Shown here piece after piece: positions 29,251 through 37,301 of a DNA stretch of 45,369 nt. This stretch comes from a virus. The stretch is taken from IMG/VR virus record IMGVR_UViG_3300042090_000357, positions 1 to 45,369 of that record; one strand, given 5' to 3'. How positions within the stretch are numbered: position 1 is the stretch's first letter; each line of letters opens with the position of its first letter. A program made the translations under genes and the position numbers. The notes under the pieces are model-generated. The model saw only the letters and a program-made list of their open reading frames with translations. It did no database searches and was not told the origin of the DNA.

Positions 29251-30497
29251 CTAGTCGCGCCCTTCAAATTTCTCACCATGTCGCGGTTCACGCTGCCCTG
29301 TTGGCCGGCGACGGCTTGACCTGTAGCCTGTGAATTCGGCGCGCCCTGCACGGTGATGTTCGTCTGTTGGTTTGCGATGATGCGGTTTGAGTTGTTGGTC
29401 GTGTTATTCGTGCCCAGGGGGGCGGCTGGCTGAGCTCCGCCGCCGATCCAGTTCACGAGCTTCTTTGTCACATCCCAGTTGCCGATCCCTTGCGCCCACG
29501 ACGATACGGCAGAACCAATACCGAGGAGCGACTTAAATTCGTCGACGAGAGCGTGCACCCACTGAACCATGGCCTGGATCGCTTCGCCGCCATAGTAGAA
29601 GAACTTGGTGAAGTCGAGATTGAAGAGCGCGTTTACGGCCGCAACCACGTTGAACAATGCTGTGAAGAGCGCATCGAGGACGCCCTTTACAGACGTGATC
29701 GCAGCCCCCACTGCGTTTATAACCGGCACGAATGACGACCAATCGAAGATCGACTTGCCGCCCTCCTTCCAAACCTGGAAGTCGTCCCACAAAACTATGA
29801 GGGCCGTGATGCCAGCAATCAGCATGCCGAGTGGGGTTGCGAGAAATGACAAATTCAAAAGCTTCCACGCGGCCACGACCCCTAAGATGATCGTCGACCA
29901 CCCATTGGTTTTGTCGTTGAGCTCGACGAAGAAATCATAAATACGAGAGAGAATCGACCAAATTCGCTGGCCGAGCTGCACGACAATATCGAATGCCTTG
30001 AAAATCACGGTCACAAACTTGGTGAGGCCGTTGATGATCGCCGGCATGTGAGCGTAGAGCTGCTTACGAAATGTGTCGGTTTGCTTTTGGAGCAAGGGGA
30101 AGAACTTGACCGCGACAGACTTGTAGATCGCTTCCATCGCGATTTTGGTCTTCGCGATCGACATATTGAATTGAACCGAGGCCAGGATCGCTTTACGAAT
30201 GTTGAGGCCGGCCGAACCGTAGGCCTTGAGCATTTCGTTTCGTAAGACGATGGCCTTATTTATCATCGGGGCAATGATGTGGTACTGATACCCCATCTCC
30301 TCGAACGAATCCGAGATCTTCGAGAACGCGTAGACGATCGAGCCGGCAAATGCCGTGATCGACGTGTAGAGCGCCGTGACCCTTAGGGCCGCATCCTTGA
30401 TAGATTTATTGAAAATTGAGAGAGAAGCTTCGTCGACGTCGAACCCGAGGCCGACCAGAAATGACTTGATAACGTCTGCATCACCGCCCGCTGCCAT
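29247..30497 (-). CDS. Tail tape-measure protein, short (416 aa)
   Basis: AGGGAGG precedes ATG 30497. The chain is mostly helical, with hydrophobic segments (about residues 205-240, and a second run near 260-295) typical of tape measures, and an Asn/Gln-rich disordered tail (N-N-T-T-N-N-S-N). Tape length sets tail length; with the usual 0.15 nm per residue, 416 residues suggest a tail near 60 nm. It follows the frameshift-linked chaperone genes as in other tailed phages. Confidence 0.85.
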   Translation of the reverse strand: MAAGGDADVIKSFLVGLGFDVDEASLSIFNKSIKDAALRVTALYTSITAFAGSIVYAFSKISDSFEEMGYQYHIIAPMINKAIVLRNEMLKAYGSAGLNIRKAILASVQFNMSIAKTKIAMEAIYKSVAVKFFPLLQKQTDTFRKQLYAHMPAIINGLTKFVTVIFKAFDIVVQLGQRIWSILSRIYDFFVELNDKTNGWSTIILGVVAAWKLLNLSFLATPLGMLIAGITALIVLWDDFQVWKEGGKSIFDWSSFVPVINAVGAAITSVKGVLDALFTALFNVVAAVNALFNLDFTKFFYYGGEAIQAMVQWVHALVDEFKSLLGIGSAVSSWAQGIGNWDVTKKLVNWIGGGAQPAAPLGTNNTTNNSNRIIANQQTNITVQGAPNSQATGQAVAGQQGSVNRDMVRNLKGATR

Positions 30498-30666
30498 CTT
30501 CGGCCTCCCTTAACTTGGCTCGAGTCGCCTCGTTCTTCCACTTCACCTCGAGGGCCGCGTTGATCCGAGCTATGTCGCCGAGATCGAGAGAGCCATCAAT
30601 TAGCGACTCATACTTTATGCACCCTTCGAGGACCGGTCGCATGATCCAGTCTTCGCCGTTCGGCAT
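30481..30666 (-). CDS. Tail chaperone extension ORF (GT-like part), reached by -1 frameshift
   Basis: This frame is open without a stop from the slippery site at 30726 down to 30481. An internal ATG at 30666 has no ribosome site, so independent translation is unlikely. Read through the -1 shift, it adds 81 residues to the first 136 residues of the upstream chaperone, giving a product of about 217 aa, analogous to lambda gpGT. The extension would bind the tube or tape measure. It overlaps the tape-measure start by 17 bases. Confidence 0.75.
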   Translation of the reverse strand: MPNGEDWIMRPVLEGCIKYESLIDGSLDLGDIARINAALEVKWKNEATRAKLREAEDGSGR

Positions 30667-30695
30667 CGAGGCCCATTTCGTGTTGCCCTCTTCTT

Positions 30696-30732
30696 CGCCC
30701 CCTACGCATTGTGGGGGCGGGAAGCTAAAAAA
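30696..30732 (-). promoter_or_regulatory. -1 programmed ribosomal frameshift site
   Basis: On the minus strand the heptamer T_TTT_TTA (30732-30726) lies in the correct zero frame (GGT TTT TTA). Six bases after it, CGCCCCC (30719-30713) pairs perfectly with GGGGGCG (30702-30696) around a 10-base loop, and CTT/AAG can extend the stem past one bulged C. The zero-frame stop is inside the hairpin. This is the classic slippery site plus stimulatory structure of tail-chaperone genes. Confidence 0.85.
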
Positions 30733-31133
30733 CCTGTCAGGTTCGCCATGAATGAGCGACCCGCCACCTGCATCATCAACGGGAAGTCGAGTTCAACGTT
30801 GAAGCCCTTCTTAGAGGCCATCTTGATCCAGACCTTGTGCTCCTTCTGGTGGTATTCAACCGCGCTGAGAAGACCGAACAAAACGTACTCTGAGTCCGCA
30901 TCTGACAATTTCGACAAGGCGTTGATGGCCGGAGTCACGGCCTTCATCATCTCGTTGAACTGTTCTTCTTGAGAGAGTTTGTCGAGCTCGTCTTTGCGCT
31001 GGGCGATGCTACCGAGCGCTGGCATGATCTCGCCGATCACTGGGCCAAAGCGGCGGGCAATGTGGAACTGCTCGAGAGCGCCCACTTTGCCGACCTTAAA
31101 TTCATGCTCCTTGATCGTAAACGAGCCCTGCAT
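30702..31133 (-). CDS. Tail assembly chaperone (gpG-like), 143 aa
   Basis: AGGAGC precedes ATG 31133. The protein is mainly helical, with L-E-Q-F-H-I-A-R-R-F-G-P, a long helix K-D-E-L-D-K-L-S-Q-E-E-Q-F, and S-E-Y-V-L-F-G-L-L, as in tail chaperones of myophages. It sits between the tube and tape-measure genes, the conserved place for this function. Its codons 135-136 (TTT TTA) are the slippery site producing the longer fused form. Confidence 0.8.
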   Translation of the reverse strand: MQGSFTIKEHEFKVGKVGALEQFHIARRFGPVIGEIMPALGSIAQRKDELDKLSQEEQFNEMMKAVTPAINALSKLSDADSEYVLFGLLSAVEYHQKEHKVWIKMASKKGFNVELDFPLMMQVAGRSFMANLTGFLASRPHNA

Positions 31134-31134
31134 T

Positions 31135-31578
31135 TTAACTTGCTCCTAATACCGACACGAGCGATTGAACGTCGAACTGCCATTCGATCATCGCGCCCGC
31201 TTTGTCGTAGACTATTTCAGGTTTCTTCTTGAACGCGCATGCTTGACCAGAGTGGTAGTCGCCAAGTCCCGTGTTCGTAACCACGATCACGTTCTGACCC
31301 CAGAATCTGCTCGATGAAGACTGAAGGTCGTACATCGCCTGAAGTTTTGCGTTGATCGGCGAAGTCTTTAAGAATCGAAACGTCAGAAGACCAGTGGTAG
31401 CGGCAACGAGCGTGTGCATGGCCTGACCATCCGCACCCGTCGTCATCACGTTCTTGTCTTCAGCCGGGGCAACGGTCACACCCTCTTCAGAGTTACCAGA
31501 GCCGGCTCCGAGCTGAAGGTTCACTGCGCCCGGGCCCGAGATCGAAGCCTGTGTGTCTAGAAAACTATATGCTCTCAT
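31135..31578 (-). CDS. Tail tube protein, DUF3277-like
   Basis: The 147-aa protein has the pattern of the DUF3277 tail tube family: R-A-Y-S-F-L-D-T-Q-A-S-I-S-G-P-G at the start, D-K-N-V-M-T-T-G-A-D-G, L-L-T-F-R-F-L-K-T-S-P, and a final I-E-W-Q-F-D-V strand. It polymerises as hexameric rings inside the sheath. It follows the sheath gene directly. Confidence 0.82.
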   Translation of the reverse strand: MRAYSFLDTQASISGPGAVNLQLGAGSGNSEEGVTVAPAEDKNVMTTGADGQAMHTLVAATTGLLTFRFLKTSPINAKLQAMYDLQSSSSRFWGQNVIVVTNTGLGDYHSGQACAFKKKPEIVYDKAGAMIEWQFDVQSLVSVLGAS

Positions 31579-31586
31579 TCATCCCC

Positions 31587-33434
31587 CTACTGATTGACCG
31601 TCACGATAACGTTTGCGTCGTCGAATGCGCCGGCAAGCTTCAGCGCGATGTAGACCGGAGGCGCCTCTCGCGCGATACGGTCAGCTTCAGGTTGCGAATC
31701 GATCGGCTCCGCATAGATGTAGTATCCCTGTGGCAAATATTGGCCGAACGTGAGCGAACCGAACACGGTTTCTGAGTTCCAAACCCCAGGAGCTGCGAAG
31801 CCGTTGTAGACCGCGCCGCCGGGAGTATCGCCACAAACTGCCGCCAAAGCCGAAACCTCTTGGTTTTGACCGGCCGTAGTTTGCGGAACCTTCGTGCCCG
31901 CGGTGTAGAGAAGATTGTAAACCGCAGTCTGACATGCGTTTTGAAACCAATCAGAACCCCAGCGCTGATCGATCGGCGTACCGTCGGCCATCACGCCCCA
32001 CTGCAAGATCGCAGAGTTGTTGTCGTACTCCGCATAGACGTTGCAGTTCTTCGATTTAAGGGTGTTTGCTTGGCTCGGGCTGATGTTCTCGGCCTCAACG
32101 ACTTGCGGCTGCTGCCACATAACGTTGATTGTCGAGTCTTCTTGGTTGAAGTTGACCGACATGATGCCAAGGATGTCCGCGATCGCGTACGGCTGAATGT
32201 TCGCCGGCGACGTCGCGCTATATTGAGAGAACGATCGGCCGTAGTTGCCTGCCTGAAGAAGAGACGAAATATCATTTGCGACGGCCGCGCTCAAAGTGTT
32301 GCCGTTGCCGTTTGTGACCCCGAAGATTCTCGTCGGTACCGAGCCCTGAACAAGTTCAGCCACAGCAAGGTTTTGAGCGACCGATACCACATTTGTGGTA
32401 GCGAACATCAAACCGTACCACACCGTCGAAGCTTCCATCAAAGCCAGCGCCGCATCGGCCGGTTGCTCGGCGTTGTAGCCGCTCACCAACTCCTGAAGGG
32501 TTGCGCTAGTGAGCTCAAGAAGAGCCGACACATCAGTGCCAGATCCCGGGGGAGTGGCGGCGCTTACAGTCGAAGGAGCCGAACCACCAGCGAGCGTTGA
32601 GCCCGACAAAGTGATCGCAGTCGACGACTTCGCAAGCGTGAACGCGTTACCGCCAGTGCCCGGAGTTTTGAACGTCACTTCGACAACGTTGCCGGTGCCC
32701 TGTGCGTACGTGCACTGATCGAGGTTTGAGTCTTGAGACTGTTGCAAGAGCGTGAGCAGGTTAGAGAGCGTTGCGGCCGTATTGGCGCCGATCACGCACT
32801 GATTGCCGACCGGGCTTGAGCCAACAAAGATGATCTCAGTTCCACCCACCGTGAGCGTATCATTTTGTGCTGGGTTTGCGGTTAGAGTTATCGACCCATC
32901 TGCGTACGCGCCGGCGCCCGTTGAGTTCGCCGTGATCTGGAATGATTGCCCATTCCATGTGCATGTAGCCGGGATTGAAGCCGTCGCCATTGCTGCTGAA
33001 ATGATCGAAGCCACGCCATTTAAGTTCGTGACAGACGAGAAGTTCAAGCCAGTTACAGAAACTGCCGCACCACCATTTAAGGCGATCTGAAAACCACCGT
33101 TCGTGATCGAGGTGAAGTTCGACAAGAGCTGTTGCGCGGGAGTTAAGATACCGCCCAGGTTGAAACCAGAAGTTGCCGAAGCAACCCAGCGACCGATCAT
33201 CAAAGATGATGGCGGGTTCTTTTGGCCGAAATAAATGGCCGCGGCATTGTACTCAGGAGCCAACAAACCGAAGTCAGTTGCCACTTCGTCGAGGCTCTCA
33301 TATGTGCGGAATCGATCTTGGCCGCTGATGACGTTTGAGTCGCCGGCGATCATGTGTACGTTGAACGTTCGGCCGAGAACTGGCGTCGCACCGACGTTGA
33401 CTGTTACCTGAATTAGTTGGCCTACATCCAACAT
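31587..33434 (-). CDS. Contractile tail sheath protein, DUF3383-like
   Basis: The 615-aa protein matches DUF3383 sheaths in the N-terminal R-F-R-T-Y-E-S-L-D-E-V-A-T-D-F-G segment, A-A-I-Y-F-G-Q, and the C-terminal half with L-A-V-A-E-L-V, N-I-Q-P-Y-A-I-A-D-I-L-G-I and a P-Q-V-V-E-A-E-N-I segment. An additional beta domain seems inserted at about residues 181-285 (D-T-L-T-V-G-G-T-E-I-I-F-V-G, E-V-T-F-K-T-P-G-T-G-G-N-A), probably exposed on the tail surface. It drives contraction during infection. Confidence 0.88.
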   Translation of the reverse strand: MLDVGQLIQVTVNVGATPVLGRTFNVHMIAGDSNVISGQDRFRTYESLDEVATDFGLLAPEYNAAAIYFGQKNPPSSLMIGRWVASATSGFNLGGILTPAQQLLSNFTSITNGGFQIALNGGAAVSVTGLNFSSVTNLNGVASIISAAMATASIPATCTWNGQSFQITANSTGAGAYADGSITLTANPAQNDTLTVGGTEIIFVGSSPVGNQCVIGANTAATLSNLLTLLQQSQDSNLDQCTYAQGTGNVVEVTFKTPGTGGNAFTLAKSSTAITLSGSTLAGGSAPSTVSAATPPGSGTDVSALLELTSATLQELVSGYNAEQPADAALALMEASTVWYGLMFATTNVVSVAQNLAVAELVQGSVPTRIFGVTNGNGNTLSAAVANDISSLLQAGNYGRSFSQYSATSPANIQPYAIADILGIMSVNFNQEDSTINVMWQQPQVVEAENISPSQANTLKSKNCNVYAEYDNNSAILQWGVMADGTPIDQRWGSDWFQNACQTAVYNLLYTAGTKVPQTTAGQNQEVSALAAVCGDTPGGAVYNGFAAPGVWNSETVFGSLTFGQYLPQGYYIYAEPIDSQPEADRIAREAPPVYIALKLAGAFDDANVIVTVNQ

Positions 33435-33435
33435 A

Positions 33436-33918
33436 CTAGATCCCCCTGATTGAGAGTTTCAATGTTCTTGCTGCTGCTTCGGTAGCATTGGATACAATCT
33501 TGAGATACAGGACCCCGGCGAAGTCCGCCGGAGCAATTGCGGCAAACGTGTTTTGCGTCACCGTGTACGAGAGCGTCGTTCCCGCCGTCGTCGTCTTGAG
33601 CGGATAGAAGTTCGTTCCATCGTAGCTGGCCAAGAATGATACGGCGGTGCCGGTGAATGTGGCTGGTAGAAGAATCCCGCTGAGCTCGAATCCCTTAAGA
33701 TATAACGCGTTGCTTGTGGTTCCACTCGCAGGGATCGTAAGAGTTGCAGGCGCCTGAAGAATCCCCTGATAGCCGGTGAAGAGGACGTTTGATACGGGAG
33801 GCGGCAGAGTCGGCCCTGGCACTGGTCCGTTGTTCTGAGCTCCGGCCCAGCAGACGAATACGCTAAGAATCACCACTAAGGCTGCGTCCAATATATTCAC
33901 AAGCTTGATCACGTTCAC
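33436..33918 (-). CDS. Neck-region protein with signal-peptide-like N-terminus, 160 aa
   Basis: ATG 33918 overlaps the upstream stop (ATGA). Residues 8-27 form a hydrophobic segment ending C-W-A-G-A before Q-N-N, resembling a signal peptide. The rest is a small beta-sandwich-like domain (L-T-I-P-A-S-G-T-T-S-N-A-L, A-V-S-F-L-A-S-Y-D-G-T-N-F-Y-P-L) seen in several phage structural proteins. It lies between the tail terminator and the sheath, where a cytoplasmically assembled virion protein is expected, so an export signal is surprising. Confidence 0.65.
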   Translation of the reverse strand: MNVIKLVNILDAALVVILSVFVCWAGAQNNGPVPGPTLPPPVSNVLFTGYQGILQAPATLTIPASGTTSNALYLKGFELSGILLPATFTGTAVSFLASYDGTNFYPLKTTTAGTTLSYTVTQNTFAAIAPADFAGVLYLKIVSNATEAAARTLKLSIRGI

Positions 33919-34547
33919 TCCTCGACCGCAATAGGGGCTTCGGTTACTTGGCCCTGGTTATTTATATAGATCGTTCCACCCGCAGAGACGAATGTCAAAA
34001 TCGGATAGCTTCTCAGGATCTGACGTCTAAGTGTGAACACGACTCGCCACCGGTCGTACCACACCTCATCGATGAGCTCGGGCACGTGCTGAGCCGTACC
34101 GTCATATGCCCATACGACGTTTGCCTTCAAAAGCGTTGCTCTATTTTGAGCGAGCTGGAAGCTGTCGCGAACTAGACCATAGTTGTCGTAAGCGGCCGGT
34201 CCATAGAAATTAACTACAAGCCCGACCTGTTCGTTGCGCTGCATGAGGCCGTTGCCTTGAGTGTCGAAGCCAACGTACGCGCTGAAATCTGGCTCTACGC
34301 TCTCGATCCCGAAGGCGATCCAATTCACAAGCCACGGGTCTTTGCTTTGGCTCGTGGGCCGCTTCGGTTGATTCGGTTGCCAGTCAGGTCGCACCATTGG
34401 TCCCGGCAGTCCAGAGAATTGCTGAAGCATCTGTTGAAGAAGCTGAACAAACGTGAGGTTTGGTGGGTTTGTCTGCATCTCTGGTGGCTGTGGCACCGGC
34501 TGCAGAACACCACCCGTAGATGTGTCGTTCGGCTTTAATACGGTCAC
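33915..34547 (-). CDS. Tail terminator / neck protein gp12-like
   Basis: GTG 34547 overlaps the upstream TGA (GTGA) and has AGGTG five bases before; the product is 210 aa. After a Pro-rich N-terminal region it contains W-I-A-F-G-I-E-S-V-E-P-D-F-S, a Y-G-P-A-A-Y-D-N-Y segment and W-Y-D-R-W-R-V-V-F-T-L-R-R, matching neck terminator proteins of myophages, which cap the tail and join it to the head. Order before the sheath agrees. Confidence 0.72.
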   Translation of the reverse strand: MTVLKPNDTSTGGVLQPVPQPPEMQTNPPNLTFVQLLQQMLQQFSGLPGPMVRPDWQPNQPKRPTSQSKDPWLVNWIAFGIESVEPDFSAYVGFDTQGNGLMQRNEQVGLVVNFYGPAAYDNYGLVRDSFQLAQNRATLLKANVVWAYDGTAQHVPELIDEVWYDRWRVVFTLRRQILRSYPILTFVSAGGTIYINNQGQVTEAPIAVEE

Positions 34548-34909
34548 GCGGGCACCTGCCTGATGCATGTTCCAGCACAGAATCCCGCGCCCCAATTAGA
34601 ATAGTCGAAAACGAGTTGAACATTGAAAACCTCGCCCTTGAAAACGAGCTGATCGCTATACTTGCCGGGCGCTGTCGCTGTGATAGTGCCTTGGATGATG
34701 AACTCGTAAAGGTCAGCGACCCTGAAGTCTTCGGGCAACTTGAATATGGTTTTGCCGCTGGCCGGTACCACGCACCCCACAGTTTTGACGTTCACCTTGC
34801 CAAGAATGTTCTCGCCGCGAAGATTCACCGATGGCGCGCGCTTGATCTGAACGATCTCGTCAACGTATTCGGGGTCAAAGAGTAGCTCGCTCACGTCGAT
34901 ACGACTCAA
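34544..34909 (-). CDS. Head-tail connector region protein, 121 aa
   Basis: TTG 34909 overlaps the upstream stop (TTGA) with AGGTG just before; a GTG at 34894 is the alternative. The product is beta-rich with Y-V-D-E-I-V-Q-I-K-R, K-V-N-V-K-T-V-G-C-V-V-P-A-S-G-K and Y-E-F-I-I-Q-G-T-I-T-A-T. No exact family is recognised. Order (DUF4054, gp10-like, this, terminator) suggests a head-closure or stopper role. Confidence 0.6.
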   Translation of the reverse strand: MSRIDVSELLFDPEYVDEIVQIKRAPSVNLRGENILGKVNVKTVGCVVPASGKTIFKLPEDFRVADLYEFIIQGTITATAPGKYSDQLVFKGEVFNVQLVFDYSNWGAGFCAGTCIRQVPA

Positions 34910-35397
34910 GCAGCACCTATGCGAACAAATGTGATTGCATTGCGGAGCTGTGAAGTTACGAGCAAACGTTTGTCGCCTTTGAAACCGGCATACATGCGCG
35001 CTCTGAGAGTAGAGTCCGCCAGAACTGGCGCATCTGTCTGATCGCCGATAACTTGCTTGATTGCATTCGAGCCAATGATCCCGACGCGATCGTAGTACTG
35101 ATCGATCGCTGAGATCCCTCGCTTCAATGCATTCTGGGCCGCCAATTTGAACTGATCTGCGATGTCCTTCTGAGCTGCGCGGATACCTATGCTCATGATG
35201 GGCCACGCTGGGATGTTGAGCTCAGGTGATCCGAAATTGTTGATCGCAAGAAGGGCTGCGTTTGAAATCGGCCCGTCTTCGCGCGTGCCCTTTGACTCTG
35301 GGATGCCGACGAGCACGGCTTCGTGCTTGAACTTGCCAATGATGTCGTTGAACTGCTTCGTGAAGTCTTTGGTGATCTTGATGTAGGTCTTGCTCAT
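34906..35397 (-). CDS. Neck / tail-completion protein (HK97 gp10-like)
   Basis: The 163-aa protein has V-L-V-G-I-P-E-S, A-L-L-A-I-N-N-F-G-S-P, P-A-W-P-I-M-S-I-G and a long helix, then L-A-D-S-T-L-R-A-R, matching the gp10-like family that joins portal rings to tails, including the typical N-F-G and I-P-x-W-P blocks. It follows DUF4054 with a small overlap. Confidence 0.7.
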   Translation of the reverse strand: MSKTYIKITKDFTKQFNDIIGKFKHEAVLVGIPESKGTREDGPISNAALLAINNFGSPELNIPAWPIMSIGIRAAQKDIADQFKLAAQNALKRGISAIDQYYDRVGIIGSNAIKQVIGDQTDAPVLADSTLRARMYAGFKGDKRLLVTSQLRNAITFVRIGAA

Positions 35398-35786
35398 AGT
35401 TGGATTGCCCCAGCGCCGAATATTCGAGCCAGGCGCAAGAACTGCTTACCGTACGTCGTTAGGTTCCACTGACCACCAGAGCGCTCGCCGGTGCCGGCCG
35501 CATCGTAAGACGACGATACAGGGCCAACAGTCTTCGCTGTGACGATGCCCGCATTCTGCCCGGGCGTTCCACCAATTTTCGCTGTCGCTGCATTTTGCGC
35601 GGCTAAGACACACTCGTGAGCCGTGTATAGATATACACCTGTGAGCCATTGCTTCTTCCAAAGATTGCAAGGCACCATGTCGATAGCCACGTTCGACCAG
35701 AACGTGACCATGGCATCAGGATATTTCGTAGTGTTATCGAACTCCGGGAAGGCGGCGCGGAAGCTCTTGATCTCGAACTCTTCCAA
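35394..35786 (-). CDS. DUF4054 head-tail adaptor protein
   Basis: The 130-aa helical protein contains F-R-A-A-F-P-E-F-D, V-T-F-W-S-N-V-A, Y-L-Y-T-A-H-E-C-V-L and S-Y-D-A-A-G, the DUF4054 pattern. These proteins form the adaptor ring below the portal. It is the first of the neck genes after the capsid. Confidence 0.8.
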   Translation of the reverse strand: MEEFEIKSFRAAFPEFDNTTKYPDAMVTFWSNVAIDMVPCNLWKKQWLTGVYLYTAHECVLAAQNAATAKIGGTPGQNAGIVTAKTVGPVSSSYDAAGTGERSGGQWNLTTYGKQFLRLARIFGAGAIQL

Positions 35787-35797
35787 ACGTCACCACC

Positions 35798-36196
35798 TTA
35801 TTTAGACCCCTTGCCCTTCTTCGCGGGCTTGTCTTGTTCGTCGCTAGCTTCATCAGACGCTTCTTCGCCATCAGAGCCTACTTCAGTTTCGGGCGAAACG
35901 CTGGTTGCTGCCGCTTTTGCTTTGGCATCCGCATTCTTCTTCAATTGACCGCCGAGGCCAGCGAGTTCGCCTGGCTTCTTCGCCTTCTTATCGGGCATGA
36001 CGGGTTGAAGCTTCTTCACTTCTTTTGGCACAAATGGGACTACCATCTTAGCCGCAAGAAACTTCTTGAAATGCGGGTGCTTCAAAATCTCGTGGTCCTC
36101 GATGGTCTGCACCGAGCCGGCCGCAAAGATCTTCGGCTTACCCCCGCGCGGAACAATCCGCACGGTTTGGTTGAATTGATATTTCGTGTTGGCCAT
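35798..36196 (-). CDS. Capsid-associated basic/acidic linker protein, 132 aa
   Basis: The N-terminal half is a small domain (V-P-R-G-G-K-P-K-I-F, I-E-D-H-E-I-L-K-H-P-H-F-K-K-F). The C-terminal half is low-complexity Lys/Ala, then Glu/Asp/Ser-rich. It starts in a TAATG overlap with the major capsid stop. Its role is unknown; head decoration or a chaperone of capsid assembly would fit the place. Confidence 0.65.
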   Translation of the reverse strand: MANTKYQFNQTVRIVPRGGKPKIFAAGSVQTIEDHEILKHPHFKKFLAAKMVVPFVPKEVKKLQPVMPDKKAKKPGELAGLGGQLKKNADAKAKAAATSVSPETEVGSDGEEASDEASDEQDKPAKKGKGSK

Positions 36197-37290
36197 TAGA
36201 TACCATCCGCGTATTGGATCGTTTCGGGGTATACGAATTCCATCTCGCCGAGGAACCAGAGGTACGGCGCGAAGAAGCGAATGCCACGATAGTACGACGT
36301 CTCACGACGGATCGGAACCATCGGATAGCGCACGCGGCCTTCGTCGTTCGTATAGCAGAACATGCGGTCTGCACCGCTCGTGCCCTGGCCAGTCAACCAT
36401 TTCAAAGGCTGAACGTTCAGCGCTTTGCCGTTCACGCGCAACGACAGAGAGTTCTGTTCGATGTACGTGAGGATTGACACGTTACCAGCGCTCGAAACCT
36501 TTTGGCTCGAGATGTAGCCGAATTGCGCCGGCGGAATGCGGAGCTCAGACGGGCAAACCGCGAAGGCCGAAGCCGACCACGTTTGCTCAACCAAGTTGTT
36601 CACATCTGCGACGATTTCATCGGCCGTTTTGGTCACCCACGTGGTGCCGCCGCTCGCGCCCGCTGTCACAAGCGAGGTCACGATGTTCGGGTTGTTAACC
36701 AAACCAGTGACGCCAAGGTAGGGGTCACCGATGTAGACCATTTGGTCCACGTTCATTTGATAGATCAAATTGAGCGCGTTGATCTTCTGCGCATCAATTG
36801 GCTGACCGGTCTGTTGCGAACGGTTCAACTCGATCGAAGTGTACGACACTTCGCGAGCCACACCACGCAAGGGCAGAACGATCTTTTGACCGTTGATGTC
36901 CACGCCTGGGATGTCGTTCGTCTCAGCCGAGATCCACGAGATGTTACCACCCGTGAGCGCCGTGCTGTTCGGGTTCTGGAGCGAACCAGGAGCCGAGAAC
37001 GCCGAACGAATGAAGCTCGTCGCTTCGTCGCTCGATGTGATGCCAGGGCGCAACTTGATGTCACGACCCCAGGTCACGCTCAACAGCGGCTCATACAAGC
37101 GGCGATCGAGGTTTTCGAGTTGGTTCACCATGTACGCGAGGGAACTATCCTTCGTGTACGCCCGACCGCGCATGCCGTTGTCATGGGTCATGAACGCCTT
37201 CATCGGGTCTTTGCCGCCAGCGATCGCGTGTAGAACCGCTAGCTCCTTGCGCTGTTGCTCCATCAGGTTCATTGCTAGTGCTGATCTCAT
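36196..37290 (-). CDS. Major capsid protein, DUF2184-like (HK97 fold)
   Basis: AAGGAG precedes ATG 37290, giving 364 aa. DUF2184 features are visible: S-W-I-S-A-E-T-N-D-I-P-G-V-D, L-R-G-V-A-R-E-V-S-Y-T-S-I-E-L, Y-I-G-D-P-Y-L-G-V-T-G-L-V-N-N-P-N-I, and a C-terminal R-G-I-R-F-F-A-P-Y-L-W-F. It forms the icosahedral shell after cleavage of the scaffold by the DUF2213 protease. The in-frame upstream extension to 37497 overlaps the cement gene and is rejected. Confidence 0.88.
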   Translation of the reverse strand: MRSALAMNLMEQQRKELAVLHAIAGGKDPMKAFMTHDNGMRGRAYTKDSSLAYMVNQLENLDRRLYEPLLSVTWGRDIKLRPGITSSDEATSFIRSAFSAPGSLQNPNSTALTGGNISWISAETNDIPGVDINGQKIVLPLRGVAREVSYTSIELNRSQQTGQPIDAQKINALNLIYQMNVDQMVYIGDPYLGVTGLVNNPNIVTSLVTAGASGGTTWVTKTADEIVADVNNLVEQTWSASAFAVCPSELRIPPAQFGYISSQKVSSAGNVSILTYIEQNSLSLRVNGKALNVQPLKWLTGQGTSGADRMFCYTNDEGRVRYPMVPIRRETSYYRGIRFFAPYLWFLGEMEFVYPETIQYADGI

Positions 37291-37301
37291 CGCGTCACTC
37301 C

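Noticed and set aside
29490-29735. Plus-strand frames inside the virion gene region
   Set aside because: They are antisense shadows of well-identified minus-strand structural genes, lack ribosome sites and have low-complexity Arg/His-rich translations.
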